A DNA stretch of 64,000 nucleotides from Asterella californica (taxonomy: Eukaryota; Streptophyta; Marchantiopsida; Marchantiales; Aytoniaceae). How positions within the stretch are numbered: the first letter of the stretch is position 1; every line of letters starts with the position of its first letter. The notes under the pieces were generated by a model, which saw only the letters and a program-made list of their open reading frames with translations, made no database searches and had not been told where the DNA came from. The stretch is from NCBI GenBank assembly GCA_036924285.1, contig JAYKYS010000012.1, positions 11,036,001 to 11,100,000 of the forward strand, written 5' to 3'. Made by a program: the position numbers and the translations under genes. Of this stretch, positions 33,622 through 46,968 are shown one piece after another.

Positions 33622-35368
33622 ATGAGCTCAAAGCTGAAAAAGGACAATTTTTTAACAAAAAGAAAGAGAAATACCATATTTTTATCAATATTCAGCTTTA
33701 TATAGAACCGTGGAACGAGCGTATTTGTGAACTGACAATATTATTTCAGTTTTCAAATTTTTTCAATTTAAAACAAAACGAGTAGATAAACAAATAAAAC
33801 CACCCTTGATGTTTTCCAGGAGGTACTTCTGGAAGTGTTAGTAGAAAAAGTACGTGACCCCGAAGTCGTAACTCTCGCTCACAAGCCGAGAATATTTAAG
33901 AAAGATTCTAGCTTTCACATGCCTAAACAGTTATTTATCAATTTCTTAAAGTCTCTCGAGACCCAGTCTCAACGGTGGAAATTCAATTTTCCGATCTTGA
34001 ACCGAATCAAAATAGTGGCATATCAGATTCAGATCCAAAATGGTAAAACCGTGACTAAACAATGGTTTCCCAATTTCCGGACCTAAACTACGATTATGAG
34101 TTATACGAACCTAGAGAGTGGTGTACGAAAATAAGACCCATGGTTGATCAGATAACGGGAAGTTACAGAAATGGTGGATAACACTGAGATATCATCCGTT
34201 ACCTCAATTCCTTCCACTTGCAGATTCTGCACTTCCTGGACCTTCTAGAACTAAATTCAAATTCAAATCAGGCGTCCCCTTCCTCGCCGCTCTCATGCTT
34301 TGAATCTGATCTACACTTAGATTCTGCGTTCCCTTCGGTGCACAATGACTGGACGCTCAAGCGGCTCAAGGGACTGGAGATGGGTATTTTCTTCTTTGAG
34401 CAACTCAATGTTACATGGGGGCTTTGATTGCTGTGATGGTCGGTTCGTTGGTTGCGCTTGCACACAAGGAAACTGTCAGTGCTGATTGCCCTGTGCTGAG
34501 GACAATGGGAACCTAGTATTACCGACTATCCGGTACCGTAGTATTCTGCTGGCACAAGCTTTGACTCGCTTTTGCTACTTCGTTCTGTCATGGTTAGGCG
34601 CTTCAGAAATAACTTTGAATGGTTGACTATATTGAAGCAGATACGAGGGACGAGTCGTCCTGTGTATATGAATATCTACGCTCGTGAATTTCATCTACTG
34701 ACGATACACCAAGAGGAGCTTGAGCCAGATAGAGCACTGTCGCTTGATATATCGCAGGTACCTGAGACACTCCGAGTTCATCTGGAAACCAATCATTTTG
34801 AGCTCAGGTTTGTACTCTGCTGATGCCTTTTCTGCCTTCCACAATCAAACATGTCTGCTTGTTAACAAAGCGTTGTTCCAGGCAGAACTCACTGCCTCTC
34901 TTGACGCACGTAGATCCTCAATTCTACGTAACTTTAATAAGTGATAGTTGGAGTCTCAAATTTGCGTTCATTAGCACCCTCAAGAATTGCTTCCAGAACT
35001 GAAGATTAGTAATTCTGGACGTCGTCGTTGATCGAGTGAAAATAAAGCTGAATGTGGACGATGGTTTAGTTCTGAAGGTGGAAGCGTAGCATGTATAATA
35101 AGATTAACGAAAGTAACCTAGGAGGCCCAAAGTCAAATCGGTTGTTGTAGTGATAACTTAATTACTGTCAAGCTCATTATTTACTATTGAGACTCTCGAA
35201 GACAAATAAACTACTGTTGAGTTTTATAAATGGATACAACAAACAAGCGATGTCTATAGCATCTCAAAACGGCCACCACAACACAGGTACTGGTACTACT
35301 GTAGTTTTCATGTACTCTTGCGGCGATTTCAGGTGTTCTCACGTCTTAGACTATTGGGGGCAGCAAGA
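33622..35368. other. Intergenic and upstream region of PRD1
   Basis: It should contain the PRD1 promoter and 5' UTR. Plus-strand open frames at 33835-34086, 34218-34427 and 34572-34823 match nothing I recognise and are not called. The GTAATCTC and GTACGC motifs of the neighbouring transposon stop at 33619. Confidence 0.45.
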
Positions 35369-38300
35369 ATGGCGCACTGCTCGAGTTATGGGGACTTCGG
35401 TACAAATACGGAATTAGAACCATGTTGCCCGAAAGGTCACAGATCTTCACTTTTGCTACAGACAGGAAGTGGTGGTCGCATTTGCCTTTCATGTCTGTCT
35501 AGTTTGATCAGCGATAGCTCTGCTTTCCTCATCCATCGAACTTACGCCATTGACGAGTTTCTGATGGCGTTGAAGGACAAACTTTTTTCAAGTGAATTGA
35601 TGACATATCACAACCACCTACTTGTTACTCCACTATGTGAAGCGATTGGTTCAAGCAAAGATGTAGACTTTTGCAAAAGTGTGATGGATTCGGTCCTTAC
35701 CATGTGTGAACTGGCTGAAAATCATGGTAAGAATCTTGTCGAGGACTTCATAGTCCAGATTGCAAGACAGATCAGCGCTCCGTCTCAGTGGAACCGAACG
35801 CAGTGGCATACAGTAAGCTCATCATTCCATGCACACAACTTAATCTACAGAACTGATTCAGATTTACGCCGTTATGAAACGTCTCACGAGCTTGCACTAA
35901 CTTTCAGTTCAAAATGCCTATGCACAGGCTTTCTCGTAACTAACTCTCACTCACTTACGCCACAGCTGCATTTGATGGGACTCCTGCTGGAGCTCTATTG
36001 CAGACAGAATAAGTATTTACCGGATGCGATTAAAACGCGAAGACGTTTTATGCCCAATCTGATCTCTTCCCTTCAGAATCCAGGGTACGTCACGAACGAG
36101 ACATGTCAATAAAGAGAAGGAACGTAGCACTCTGTATGTCATGAGCGACTTCCAACACCAGAGCCGATTTCATGGAAAGACCAGAATATCAGAACCATCT
36201 ACAGTACTTAGTCACAGGTTCGACCATAAGATATTCTTCCTCAAACTGACAAGTATACCACATATGTGTCTGCATGTGCGTACGTACTCTCAGAGCCGAG
36301 TTTCAAGGTGAGGTGCTCTTTGTTCTATACAAAATAGCATCACTTGAAGATGGCACAGACGACCTTCTCCGTTATTGTCCGGAAGTATGTAAAGAAGCAG
36401 TTCACGCCCTCCTGAAGAGTGACAGTGATGAATCGAAGATCAACTGTTTAGGTGAGTCTCGTGAGCCTCAGGGTGTCTCCTCTACTTGATGCCGCATGAT
36501 TACAGGTCCTTTCTCGTGCACGGTGCCATAAAAATCTGCGGTGCGACTTGACTAATCGTTCGTTATATGTATGTAGCTCTCCTAACCATTCTGGCTGAGC
36601 GCTTGGTTTTCAAGATCGAATTCTGTTCTGATCTTGAGGATGAGAAGAGGCAACTTCCACTGATCAATAGAAGCAATGGCAATCAGACGTTATCTCTGGG
36701 AAGAACCTTCATTCAAGCTATAAAGGGCTGTCTTTTGTCTTCCGACTCTCAAGTTCAGGCATCTGCCCTCCGGCTGATCAGTTTGGTGTACTCTGATAAG
36801 ACTGGACTCCACGATGAGCTTCGGATTCTTGTTGAAGAAGGCATTGTCGACTATGTACTTGAAATTCTGAGGCTATCAGGTGAGAAACATCAGAGTTCAT
36901 AAACGAGATTTTCATATCCATGGGTGCTAATGTATTGTGATCTGTATTTGAACTCTCGGCTTTAATAACCGATCTATCCTCCAATTCTTCTTTTGTGCAG
37001 AGGAACAGGAAACTGTCCAGTCTTTGGCCTTGGATGTACTGACTTTGCTTTCAGTTGAAAGGCCATTATATATGCATCGTTTCCCATTAGTGTTACAGAC
37101 GCTGATTCCTATTCTTGAAAAATCGATAGATTCACCTTATGTTAAGCTGCAAAAAGTTACGCTTGATTTGATCTCTAGAGGTATCTTTGAGCTACCAGGC
37201 ATGCTGACTACAGCTCACTCTGAGCAACTCCTTGCAACCCTCTTTAGATTATTTGAACAACACAAGGCTGTCACTGATGAAAATGTGTGGAGTGGTGGCA
37301 GTGTTGCTCTTCCACCAACATTTTACAGTGCTTGTTCAACACTCATTGCTCTTTTTCAAGCACCAAGTTGCTCAGTAACACGGAACGCCTACCAAATACT
37401 TCAAACAGCCACAAAGTATGCTGCAGAATTTGCAGCAACGGATGCTAGGATAACTCCAGGTTTATCAAGTCTCAAGACTTCTGTCTGCCTTATACAAGCA
37501 GCTTACGAATATAACGAGAGACAGACACTGCAGAACGAGTTGGCCCTTACAACCCAAGAGAACCTCATAGACCTATGTGACGAGTACCTGTTTCCTGCTT
37601 TTGCTGAAAATGTGGAGAAGGTGGAAGATGTCGATCTTGTTTCGATAGTCTTCAAAACATTGAACCTCATTCTTAGAACCTGTCACCAAGACAAGGCTGC
37701 TCAGTTCGCCGAAAAACTTGCCCTGCAGAAGTGTTTCACACTTTTATACGACCTGTTGGCTCGCTTTTCGAGTTCTTTGTTGAAAGAAGATGTTTACCAA
37801 TTAATGAGTTCTCTGATCAAAACACTTGTCGGAGCCAGTGTTGAAGAGAGTATTGTGCACGGCTTTTCATATCTGCCATCTAATCCTACCAGTCTCCTCC
37901 TAGTACTAGAGCAAAAGAGCAAAGGAGAAGAGCATCTCCGGTTAGCTCAGCATGCTGTTATAAGCATTCTCTCTACAAGCTCTTCATACAATGACAGGTA
38001 AATCTGCAGAACTGCCCTAGTTGACAGCTCCCGTCAATTTATTTAGGCCACTTCCTGTTATCTGATGCTACTACCTTTAAAAAGCAGCTAACATTGTACT
38101 CAGGGTTCTCAGGGTTTTCATGCTTATTTACCTGTCCTAGTACCTAAACTTATCACTTGACCGCAGCGGTTCAAGTTTAGTATCAGACATACCTAAATTT
38201 ACTGCGCTACCTTCTCGTGAAAATCTGGACTTCATGAATTTTATCATGCAGGCTGGCTACAGAGATTGATATCATCGCCTCGTTGGAGCAGCATCTCCTT

Positions 38301-40608
38301 CTCAATAAAGGTTCAACTCTTGCGGACACTGTAGCTTCCGATGAAACTCTGCAACACTTTCTTTCCTTGTACGTGAGAGGCAAAAGAAGTCTTGAGGATT
38401 GCAATATATCTTCCAGTCTCGAAGCAGAGAAGGTGCTTGAAGCAGTCTTGAATCACTCCACCGGCAGGAAACTGCTTTGTTCAGAAACACCCAAGGACAT
38501 CCTACGGTGGTTCCTACATAAAGATCAGTTGAGGAACTTTACCATGGTGCAACTTCTAACTTGGTTCACCACGGTTCAAAGTATGTGTTACGAAAATCCG
38601 CCGGAAGTAATGAGCTCACAGTCAAGAAGTGTAGGACGAAAAGAAGGATTTGAATATCTCCATACCCTTGCGGAGCTTCTTGTTGAAGAACCCTGTGGTA
38701 CAAATGTACTTCTTTCGTTATTCTACTGGCTTGTCAATCAAGGTAACGGCGACGGAACAGGAGTGGTGGCAAGGACGTTAGCAAGACTAGCCTGCATTGC
38801 TCCGAGCGTTGGACATCAGCTACTATCTTTTAATTTACAGCACAGCTTGGTTCCTTTGATTCATCCTCAAGCAGTCAAGGTTTCTGCTAGAACAAGAAGG
38901 TTTTGCTTGGAACTCTTGTTCCAGATGTTGTTTGATTTTCATAACAACCTGGGGATCAAGCTTGAGAGATCTTGGATGGATGTTGCAAACCAGGTGAGAA
39001 AAGTGAACCATAACAAAATTTCCGCTCAATTTTGCACATTTCGGATATAATTGCGGAAGTACCTGCTAAATGAGCTTGGAAAGCTTGATCGGTTTCTATG
39101 GTATCTGACTGATGTTCATGTCATTTTCCTACAGTGTGCTTATTTTATTCTGGTTAAGGCAAAAGTTGCATTCGACGAGGAAGTTCTTCCTTACCTCAGT
39201 CTGGTGAACATGATGCTCTTTAAGTCAAACGAAGGAGGTAGTCTCCTAGAAGCATCGAATGCTTTAGCTTGTAACAGAGAACTAAGCACAAGACTGGAAG
39301 ATCATATCATCAAAGCATCAGCGCAGGGTGAAAAACTCTCCAAAATTGATTTCGATTCAACCGAAGGACAAGTGCTATGCAGTGCCATGGTCTTTCACCT
39401 GTTAAGGCTAAGATGGTATGTAGGAGAGCTTGCCGATAACTTGGTGGTACTTTATTTCTTCTAACTGGTGAGTCAACTTGAACTGATAAATTGTTTCGAA
39501 ATTGGCAGGGCATTAAAGCACAAGTACCCTTTGTGCGAGGATGAAACACCTTACGTTGGATTCTATGCTTCTAATTGGTCGAAGACCGATGACAAAAGTT
39601 TTGGAACCTCAGTTACTTGCAAGGAACTGTGCAAGATACTTTACCATGGTCCTACAACACTGAAAATACTTGCCTCTTGTTGCATTGCGGAGATTTTTTC
39701 TCAGTTGCACTTCCCAGTGGTTTCAGAATCTTCGAATACGGTGAAAAGTCTTGATCTGCCAAGTACATTTTTCATGTCAGTGACCATGACTCTCCAGGGT
39801 TCTATACTGGAAGACTTGGCGCTGGTTAGCCAAAATGCCAGTGCCAGTTTATTTCTCCTCTTAAACAGCCCTGCTCTCTCCCCCCAACAGAAAAGCATAG
39901 TGGCAAACAATCCATGGAATCGGATGTTGGTTGAACATCTACTTGCCTTTCTTTCTGCAGCAGAGAGAGACGGAGCAACATGTACATGTGGAAGGTCTCC
40001 TTGTTTTGCAGCTTATGTTGCTTTGGGAATTCTGAGAGTTACTCCATCACTCGAGTGGCTGCCACTCGTATTTTCACGGAGGATCGTAAATGATTTGGTG
40101 GCCAATCTTTCGGAGGACAGGATCAGTCCCAGTATCCTCTGTATCTTCCGGGAGCTCCTCCTCATGAAATACCTATCAAATGAACATTTGATCAAGCTTC
40201 GGAACCTTTTCAAAGTAAGATACACGAATTTTATCTTGTTTGTTATCACGTTTTTGCACTTGCGAATCTCAGTTGGAATTTCTGTGGATACCAAGCTAAC
40301 TGTGTCTGCTTGTGCAGACCGTCAGAAAAACGCTTTACGACTCCGGAAGTATTTTACATGATACAGACATACTTACAATTCTGCACGACAACAATGTCTC
40401 ATGCATCAATGAGTGCATGAACCATTTCCAGACTGATGATATTCTTCAGAGTACCCTCTTAGAGCTTGTAGTCCAGTCATCGCTGCACGCTGCAGTGAGT
40501 CTCTGCACAGAACTTGACCTCATGAACATCTCGTCAAATACCGGTGTTGTGGCTTGCATTTCTATCATAGACAAATTCATGCAAGATAGCAGCAACTTCT
40601 CTGACTAG
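35369..40608 (+). CDS. PRD1: PRD1 orthologue, meiotic DNA double-strand-break formation protein
   Basis: PRD1 is a nuclear meiotic protein needed for SPO11-dependent break formation in plants. Exons: 35369-35812, 35966-36084, 36294-36451, 36577-36879, 37001-37997, 38252-38993, 39135-39415, 39509-40214, 40318-40608. Borders are GT..AG, all phases fit, and the total is 4041 nt (1346 residues), close to the roughly 1330 of Arabidopsis PRD1. Matching segments include CCPKGHRS near the start with the following CLSCL, GEVLFVLYKIASL, ALLTILAE, IKGCLLSSDSQVQ, VEEGIVDYVLEILRLS, SSYNDRL, ASLEQHLLLNK and CIFRELLLMKYL. The fold is armadillo-like helical repeats without catalytic motifs. The ATG at 35369 is chosen because it puts the GHRS motif at the same distance as in Arabidopsis; an in-frame ATG at 35318 is possible. 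No lesion is seen. Confidence 0.93.
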
Positions 40609-41963
40609 ATTTCTTTGTCACCAGAGATCAAAATCTACATTACTTTTGCATTAGGGGCCTCGAGTTTACCTGAAAGTGCCTTCTGTTTCTCGCCTGTCAC
40701 AACAGGAAAAGGGAAGTTCTGCCTTCTTCCAATCAGTGGGGAAAAGTACATTCTATAATTTTTGAGTCATGAACTAGAATATGTAAACTCTCTCATGATT
40801 TACTTACTCAGGTGTACTTGAAAGTTCGGGTGCAAACTAGCAAGTAGTAGTAATCAGCACAGTCTAACCAGATTACCGCACATGTTAATCATTTTATGTT
40901 CAGAACCAAATAATTATCTACGTAGAGCAAACCTAACAGTATAACATTTATGGAGAATCATGTACAAGGATGTACGAGCGATGACACGGAAAGCTAGATC
41001 ATAATATACGGGATAACCAAGTTGATAATCATGTTCAGATCTGAAAAAGTGTTCTATAACACATTGAGTGTTCTTAAAGAATACTAATATGTAGGTAGAA
41101 CGAATTTGATGATTAATGCCATCACTCATTTGATGACTCTTCTTGCAGCAATAATAATATTTCCAAAGTAATGCGCTCTGTAAATATATATCAAGGACAA
41201 GCAAAGGTATTATGCAGTGTGGAGCAGTGAAACCCGCATTCTGTGTGTTTGTGAGAATTAAATACCCATGAAGCTTTTGACCCCACTGCAAGAGTTACAT
41301 ACGGTCTTTGTCTTAATACGTTAATTAGCTTTTGTCTCTTAGTCGTATGAGATGGAACCCTCATTTTGACACCAAGCAACTGTACCAGGTCGATTGATAA
41401 TGAGCGAGTCGAGAAGGGGCTCACCGTTTCTCGAGTTTCAGGACGTGCTTTGGTCGAATGCAGTGAATTCTAGTACCAGTGGGATTTAGGTCCGTTTGAC
41501 TTGTAGCCTTCCACTCTTGCAGTTGCCAGATTTACGCTCACAGCAGACCCGCTTGACCCGTCCTCCTTCTGTCTCACACCTTCATGCCTTTCGAGTTCCT
41601 CGGCATTATATACACCAGGATAACCATAGACGGCATGAAATTCATCATAAGATGATGTGTACGTCAGGACCCTCAACTTCCGTTTCCCAAAGTAGCGTTC
41701 AGAACATGGTATGGAGATATGGTCAGTTAGCGTGAGTACAGTAGTAGATGGACTGGAGGGACAGGTTTGATCAGCGCTCCGGGCTAACTGGCATTCTTTG
41801 TATTCTCAACCGGCTGGAATTCCAAAAAGTCGAGTTGAAATGATTTCCAGCCGGATTTTTTGCAGGTTAAAGTTTTACAAAACGACAAGTTATCTGTTAA
41901 AAAGTCCGAGAAGATAAAAAATTGATTGAGAAAAACTGGTTCTCGTTCATGGCCGTCGGATAA
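40609..41963. other. 3' flank of PRD1 and unassigned sequence
   Basis: It holds the PRD1 3' UTR and then AT-rich sequence. Small open frames at 41496-41735 (plus) and 40914-41291 (minus) resemble no family and are not called. Confidence 0.45.
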
Positions 41964-43026
41964 TTGAATAATGTTGTACCCTCGAAGGACGTCATGACGG
42001 CTGCTCGTGAAAGTAGAGAAGATCATGACTTCTCATCTCCGTTGTTTGATTTAGGATTAGATGTACAAGAGCTGGAGTCTTCATTGCAAGAACCACCTCT
42101 GGGTTCTGTTTTACAATGGGTTCATCGTGAAGTAACCACACGCACCAAACGATTTGGTGATTTTTTGCATGACCAATCCAACTGTCATGATAACCCATGT
42201 TCCTTCAAGATCAAGAAAACCATAGATCCAGACATGAAGACTAGAAAATGTACAGTTTGCTACTAGTGTTGTTATGGTCCGAACGACTTTAGAGATCTTG
42301 TTTGGAAAAGTCTTCTAGCAGAGAACATGGCTCGTCATCTGGTAGAGGTAGTCGACCACAAGGACAAAGTATAAAGTTGGACACCTTGCAAAATTGTGGT
42401 TGTCTTTGTTATTTCTCTGTAGTGACACATGTCACTACTCTCGAGTTAGTGACAATCAGATGGGCAAATATAGAGCACAAAGATCAAGTTGGTGAGTATT
42501 GTCATGGTAGTCTCGATCCCACTGCGTTGATTAGCAATGTTTTTGTCGTCTCGAAAGTATTGAATCAGTGTCGTGAATTTATTGAGAGACTAATTGCTGT
42601 CCGGGTAGAGCTTACAAAAATAATTGAACAACATCATAAGTACCTCCGAGATCGATACAAATCATTTCAATTTGAATCCTCAAGGCTCCGTATCATGATC
42701 ATGTGATATACAATTATTGTTAAAAGATGTAAGAAATATCGAGCAGGCATACAGACAGAGGTTACACAATCATTCAACAGATGATGCAACCTCCGTGAGG
42801 ATGTGGTTCAGTAGAATGAGATGAAGGTAATATTTTACCAAGAGGTAAATAAGGAAGAGGATCGTCCATTTATCCTGGTGTGGAAAATTGAGTGGTTGTT
42901 GGCATGTCTTGAAAACAGTAATGTCGTGGTAATGGATGCCACCTTTGCTACAAACATGTATGCGGTAATTCTTCTCTATTATAAGCTTATGATTTATCGC
43001 ATTTGTAGATCAATTTGTCATATTTA
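41964..43026 (+). pseudogene. Decayed MULE-like transposase
   Basis: Three frames in succession carry coding-like sequence. The N-terminal piece ends in a basic segment with CTVC. The middle piece has GCLCYFSVVTHVTTLE and HKDQVGEYCHG, like the Cys/His-containing region ahead of MULE catalytic domains. The last piece (42821-43026) reads RPFILVWKIEWLLA, then NVVVMDATFATNMY, which fits the first catalytic Asp block (MDATxxTN) of Mutator-like transposases. Frameshifts and stops separate the pieces and the rest of the DDE domain is absent. No terminal repeats were found. Confidence 0.5.
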
Positions 43027-43677
43027 GTCTATGATTATGACGGGAGTTAGGAGTGGATTCGTGATAAGAGTTTTCTGTCTGTCGTAAATAACGTCACAAC
43101 AGTGATTAGCAATAAATCAAAAACTATCTATGATATAGTTTGGATGTTGTAGAGGAGAGTCTTTCTCAAGAAGAGCGAGCCTCCTAACTGTGACTAATTG
43201 TGAGGATAGAGACTGAATGAGAAGACAAGAGCCAACAAGCTTGCTTACAACAACCAAAGTCTTTCATAGATATCGATTTCTGTCTTACAGTCGATCTCTA
43301 TTCAATAAGATCAATTTTCATTCACCAGAAGGCAGATTTATCTCCAAATATAACAATAGATAAAATTTGGACTTCAATTTTTTATTTCTCTTCTTGCGAT
43401 CTTCTCACACTTGAAAACCTAAAAAATCCGATCTCCTCAATCCTTGTCTTCCTCCCATACATGTCAACGGCTCTCCTTGGCAAAAATAAGTACAATATCC
43501 CTAATCGTACGATGCGGTACTTTAACTAACACTCCAACTAAGCACCCCAGCTAAGCTTGGGTCTTTATAAGCAAACTTGCGCATCAAACAAGCAGACCCC
43601 TGCTAAGCTAGAGCCTTGTTTATTAAAATTTCTCAACTCTTGATGTTATCTTGATACCACTTCTGTTATAGTACAAG

Positions 43678-44007
43678 TCATCTAGTGTCGACCGGAATCA
43701 CAACTATGGAGTCATCCCACAGGGTCTACAGCCCCTCTCTCCCCCCCCCCCCTCCCCCATAGCTGAACCAAATAACTCTTACCTTATAACCAAAGTGGCA
43801 TGCGGAGGATTAGGTCAAGAAGCCCACAAAATAGAAGGATATCCGTCCTTGATCTCCCGTCCTTAGATCATCCAGTGTCGATAGAAATCACAGCTATGGA
43901 GCCACCACACAAGGCTTACAACCCCTCTCCTCCTCTCATAGCTGCATCAGATAACTCTTGACCTAAAACCGAAGTGGCATGCGGAGGTTTAGGCCAAGAA
44001 GCTCATA
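43678..44007. repeat. Diverged direct duplication of a ~150-bp unit, with poly-C tract
   Basis: Copies at 43678-43827 and 43868-44007 share CAGTGTCGA-like starts, ATCACAGCTATGGAG, and AAGTGGCATGCGGAGG. The first copy contains a run of 12 C at 43741-43752 where the second has CTCCTCTC. Confidence 0.8.
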
Positions 44008-44308
44008 ATTAAAGAAAGTTACTTCTACATTCTTTACTAATTTTCTCTATGTCAACTTTTTTGTATAGCTCTATTTTTAATGAATGAAGAGTCAAAACTA
44101 TATACTCACTAACACTTATGCACTTGTACCTTCAGATTATGGATTCAAGTCACGAGCCAGAATCGACGATTTCTCTCTTTCATATTTTTCATAACTTAAA
44201 AACTGCACTAACTATTGCATAGAATACTACTTCTCACAGTTGAAGACATGAGGTCACTCTCCTTAACGAGCTCCGCATTTGGTACTTTCACTCTTCTTCA
44301 AAGTGAAC

Positions 44309-44785
44309 GAAAGGCTTGGTCCATTTCGAGCAATTGGTTTAGAGACTGAAGTTGAAATTTCATCGAATAGTAGTGAAGGGTCAGATGGAATTTCTTGTGA
44401 AGTTTGAGTTGAGTTGGGAGCAAGAGTTCAGATTACAGTGGCCGGATTTGAAGAAAAAGTGTGATTTCACTTACATCTCTTGGTTGAACAAACGACTTGG
44501 AGCTTCAAGGAGGAACTTCCTGAAGTTACTCTTGTGAGCTAAAGCTTATGTTTATCATGTATAGATATTTCTTGTATTTATGATAAGATTGAACGTTCAG
44601 TTGTGTTGTGTGGTGCATGTGTGTTACACTTAGAGTAAGGTTAGGTCAGTAGAAACCTAGACAAAGCTTGATAGATTAGATAGTGAGGACATTAGTGTTT
44701 CATCGAGTTGGTCCAAGGTCTTGTCGTATCTCTCTACAGCCAGATACCCCGTGTATTTCCAGACCAAACTTCACACTCTACAACA
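44309..44785 (+). repeat. 5' LTR fragment of family B (copy B2)
   Basis: It aligns with the last ~480 bp of the LTR at 46969-49212 and with 9186-9679, and ends ..CTCTACAACA. It is the truncated left LTR of the element whose gag remnant follows. Confidence 0.7.
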
Positions 44786-46968
44786 ATGTGAGGAATCCTA
44801 GACTTCTTTTTGGGAACTGTGCAGTTTAAAGATACCACTTGAAGAGTTTTCTCTAAATTCTTGAACTTCATATCTCGTATTAGATGTAGTAGGATTATAC
44901 CTATGTTTATTAGTTTGAGAAGTAGGAAGAATAATCCTTCTCAGTGGAAGTAACTACCACTCATAGTAGGTAACAGTGTATGTGAGTTATTCAGTCTCAA
45001 ACAGTCTTGGTAGACGATTGCACTATCTGGTTATCTCAATTAGACGTTGCATTGTCAAGATCACCTCTATAGACATTGTCTCGTCTCAATTACATCCGTA
45101 GACACAACAAGTCTTGTTGGTTCTAGTTAGATATTGTATTGGTTAGACAATCGACGTGCCATCTCTATTGCATTAGTTAAAATGGTGGTACCGTCTTTGA
45201 TATAGTAGTAAGACGTTGCATTGTCTATATTTTATAAGTAGACGTGGTAACATTCTTGTTAGTAGAGTTAGATGTTGTGTCATCTCGCTGTTCGTTTGGA
45301 CAATAGCTCATCTCGTATTTTTGAAAGTCCGAACGTCTCGTTGAACAGTGCGCCATTCTAGTTAGCATATGATGGTCAACATGTTTGTGCATGAACCGGA
45401 GGTGTCTCAGGAGGACCTTCAGCTTGCAGCGGACGTGTTGCAGTGCTTCAAGCTGACCTTCTTTACTTTTGAGTGGAGGTATATCAATGAGGACTTGCTC
45501 TTTGAAACATCTCAATGCGCACACCTCTAGAAAGGCCACCAAAGACAGTGAGGGCTCGACCTAATCTGTGGATCTTGAAATGTGGTGGAGGACGTTGATG
45601 AGACCAAATAGTGAGGCAAGGAGTTACGTATCATATAAGACTGCAATGGCCAAGGTAACAGTTAAGGACTGGAGAGTCTTCATGGAAGGAGCAGTCATCG
45701 ATAACGGATGGAAGCTTAATTCTTGAACAAGATCCGCTGAAGCGTACCTGAGAGCGAGGAAAATGTCCCTTTGCTAACATGACCCTCAAAATAGCATCTC
45801 GTCACCCTAAACCTTGAATACTCTATGTGACCTCTATTCCAGTTTCATCCACGGTATTAGCAGAAATGCTCAAATCATCCCGATCCAAGAAAAGACCAAT
45901 GATTGGTTACGGATTTGGGTTGCAGTTTGCAGACGACTTACGTATGTGTCTCAATTTTGTATTTCATGGTGGAATTGTACATAAAAGAGGTTTGAGGATT
46001 TCAAGGGATTGTTCTCGTGGTTGTGTGTCTCTCTCTCTCATCTTTGTTCTTGCACAAGATATCTTCGTAGTCAAATACCCTACATATTCTTATACAACTT
46101 TCATGTGCAAAAATTTATGATTTTACGATAATGCAATATAAAATGGCTGATACTGTCAAAAGTCAAGGACTTACCTATGCTCATGATCAAGGTCAGAATC
46201 TACGCTCAAATAGAGAAAAAATCTTCAGATACCAGACCTCTATTACATCATACTAGGCTACACAAGACAAATGATGGTCAACACATACGTCTCAACGTCT
46301 TACGAGATGACTCCACAGGCGTACGAGCAACCACCAATCAACGCATTGTTTCCTCTTGCAACGCAAAACCATGTGTAAACCTCATACATACTAGCTCATC
46401 AATCTTTACCATCCTTTGTGACACCGTCATTTTAGATCAAAGCCCTGAAACAAAGACATGGAGCATCAAGGTCAGTTAGTCCATCACTCATGACTACAAG
46501 ATCTCTTGAATTTAATGAATTGTTGGCAAAATTGGAATAATTGTGGTGAGCTCAAGAAGACTTCACTCACAACACAATCAACAATGCAGCTAGAGAGACA
46601 TGTTACTTGCACCCGTTCAGAGGCACGTGACAACACCAACATGGATGTCTAAACCAAGCAACAATCAACTACAACAAACACTATAGAAGGACGAGTCACA
46701 ACTCGATCAGATTAAAAGTCCTTAGAGAAGCCACGGTACACTTAGTGCAAGAAGAGGAACAAGCAGCACAACAACAGATAATGCACACTTGATGGACCCA
46801 CCTCCAAATGCAACAAGGCTAGGATCAAGATCAGGATACAAGACCATAGCGTTGCCACCGTTGTCAAGATCCACATTTTGTTAATCAGTGTCTCCTACCC
46901 AAACCTCCACGTTGTTCAAACTGCTACCAAGAACATATTCTAGTAGAGTGCCCACAGTTCCGTTGACG
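44786..46968 (+). pseudogene. Internal region of LTR element B with zinc-knuckle gag remnant
   Basis: It lies between two LTRs of the same family. Near its end (about 46905-46950) the plus strand reads PPRCSNCYQEHILVECPQF, a gag zinc knuckle (C-x2-C-x3-H-x4-C). Upstream pieces (45590-45730 and 45827-46480) are coding-like but heavily broken. No protease, RT or integrase is recognisable between the knuckle and the LTR, so the element appears to carry gag only. Confidence 0.5.
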
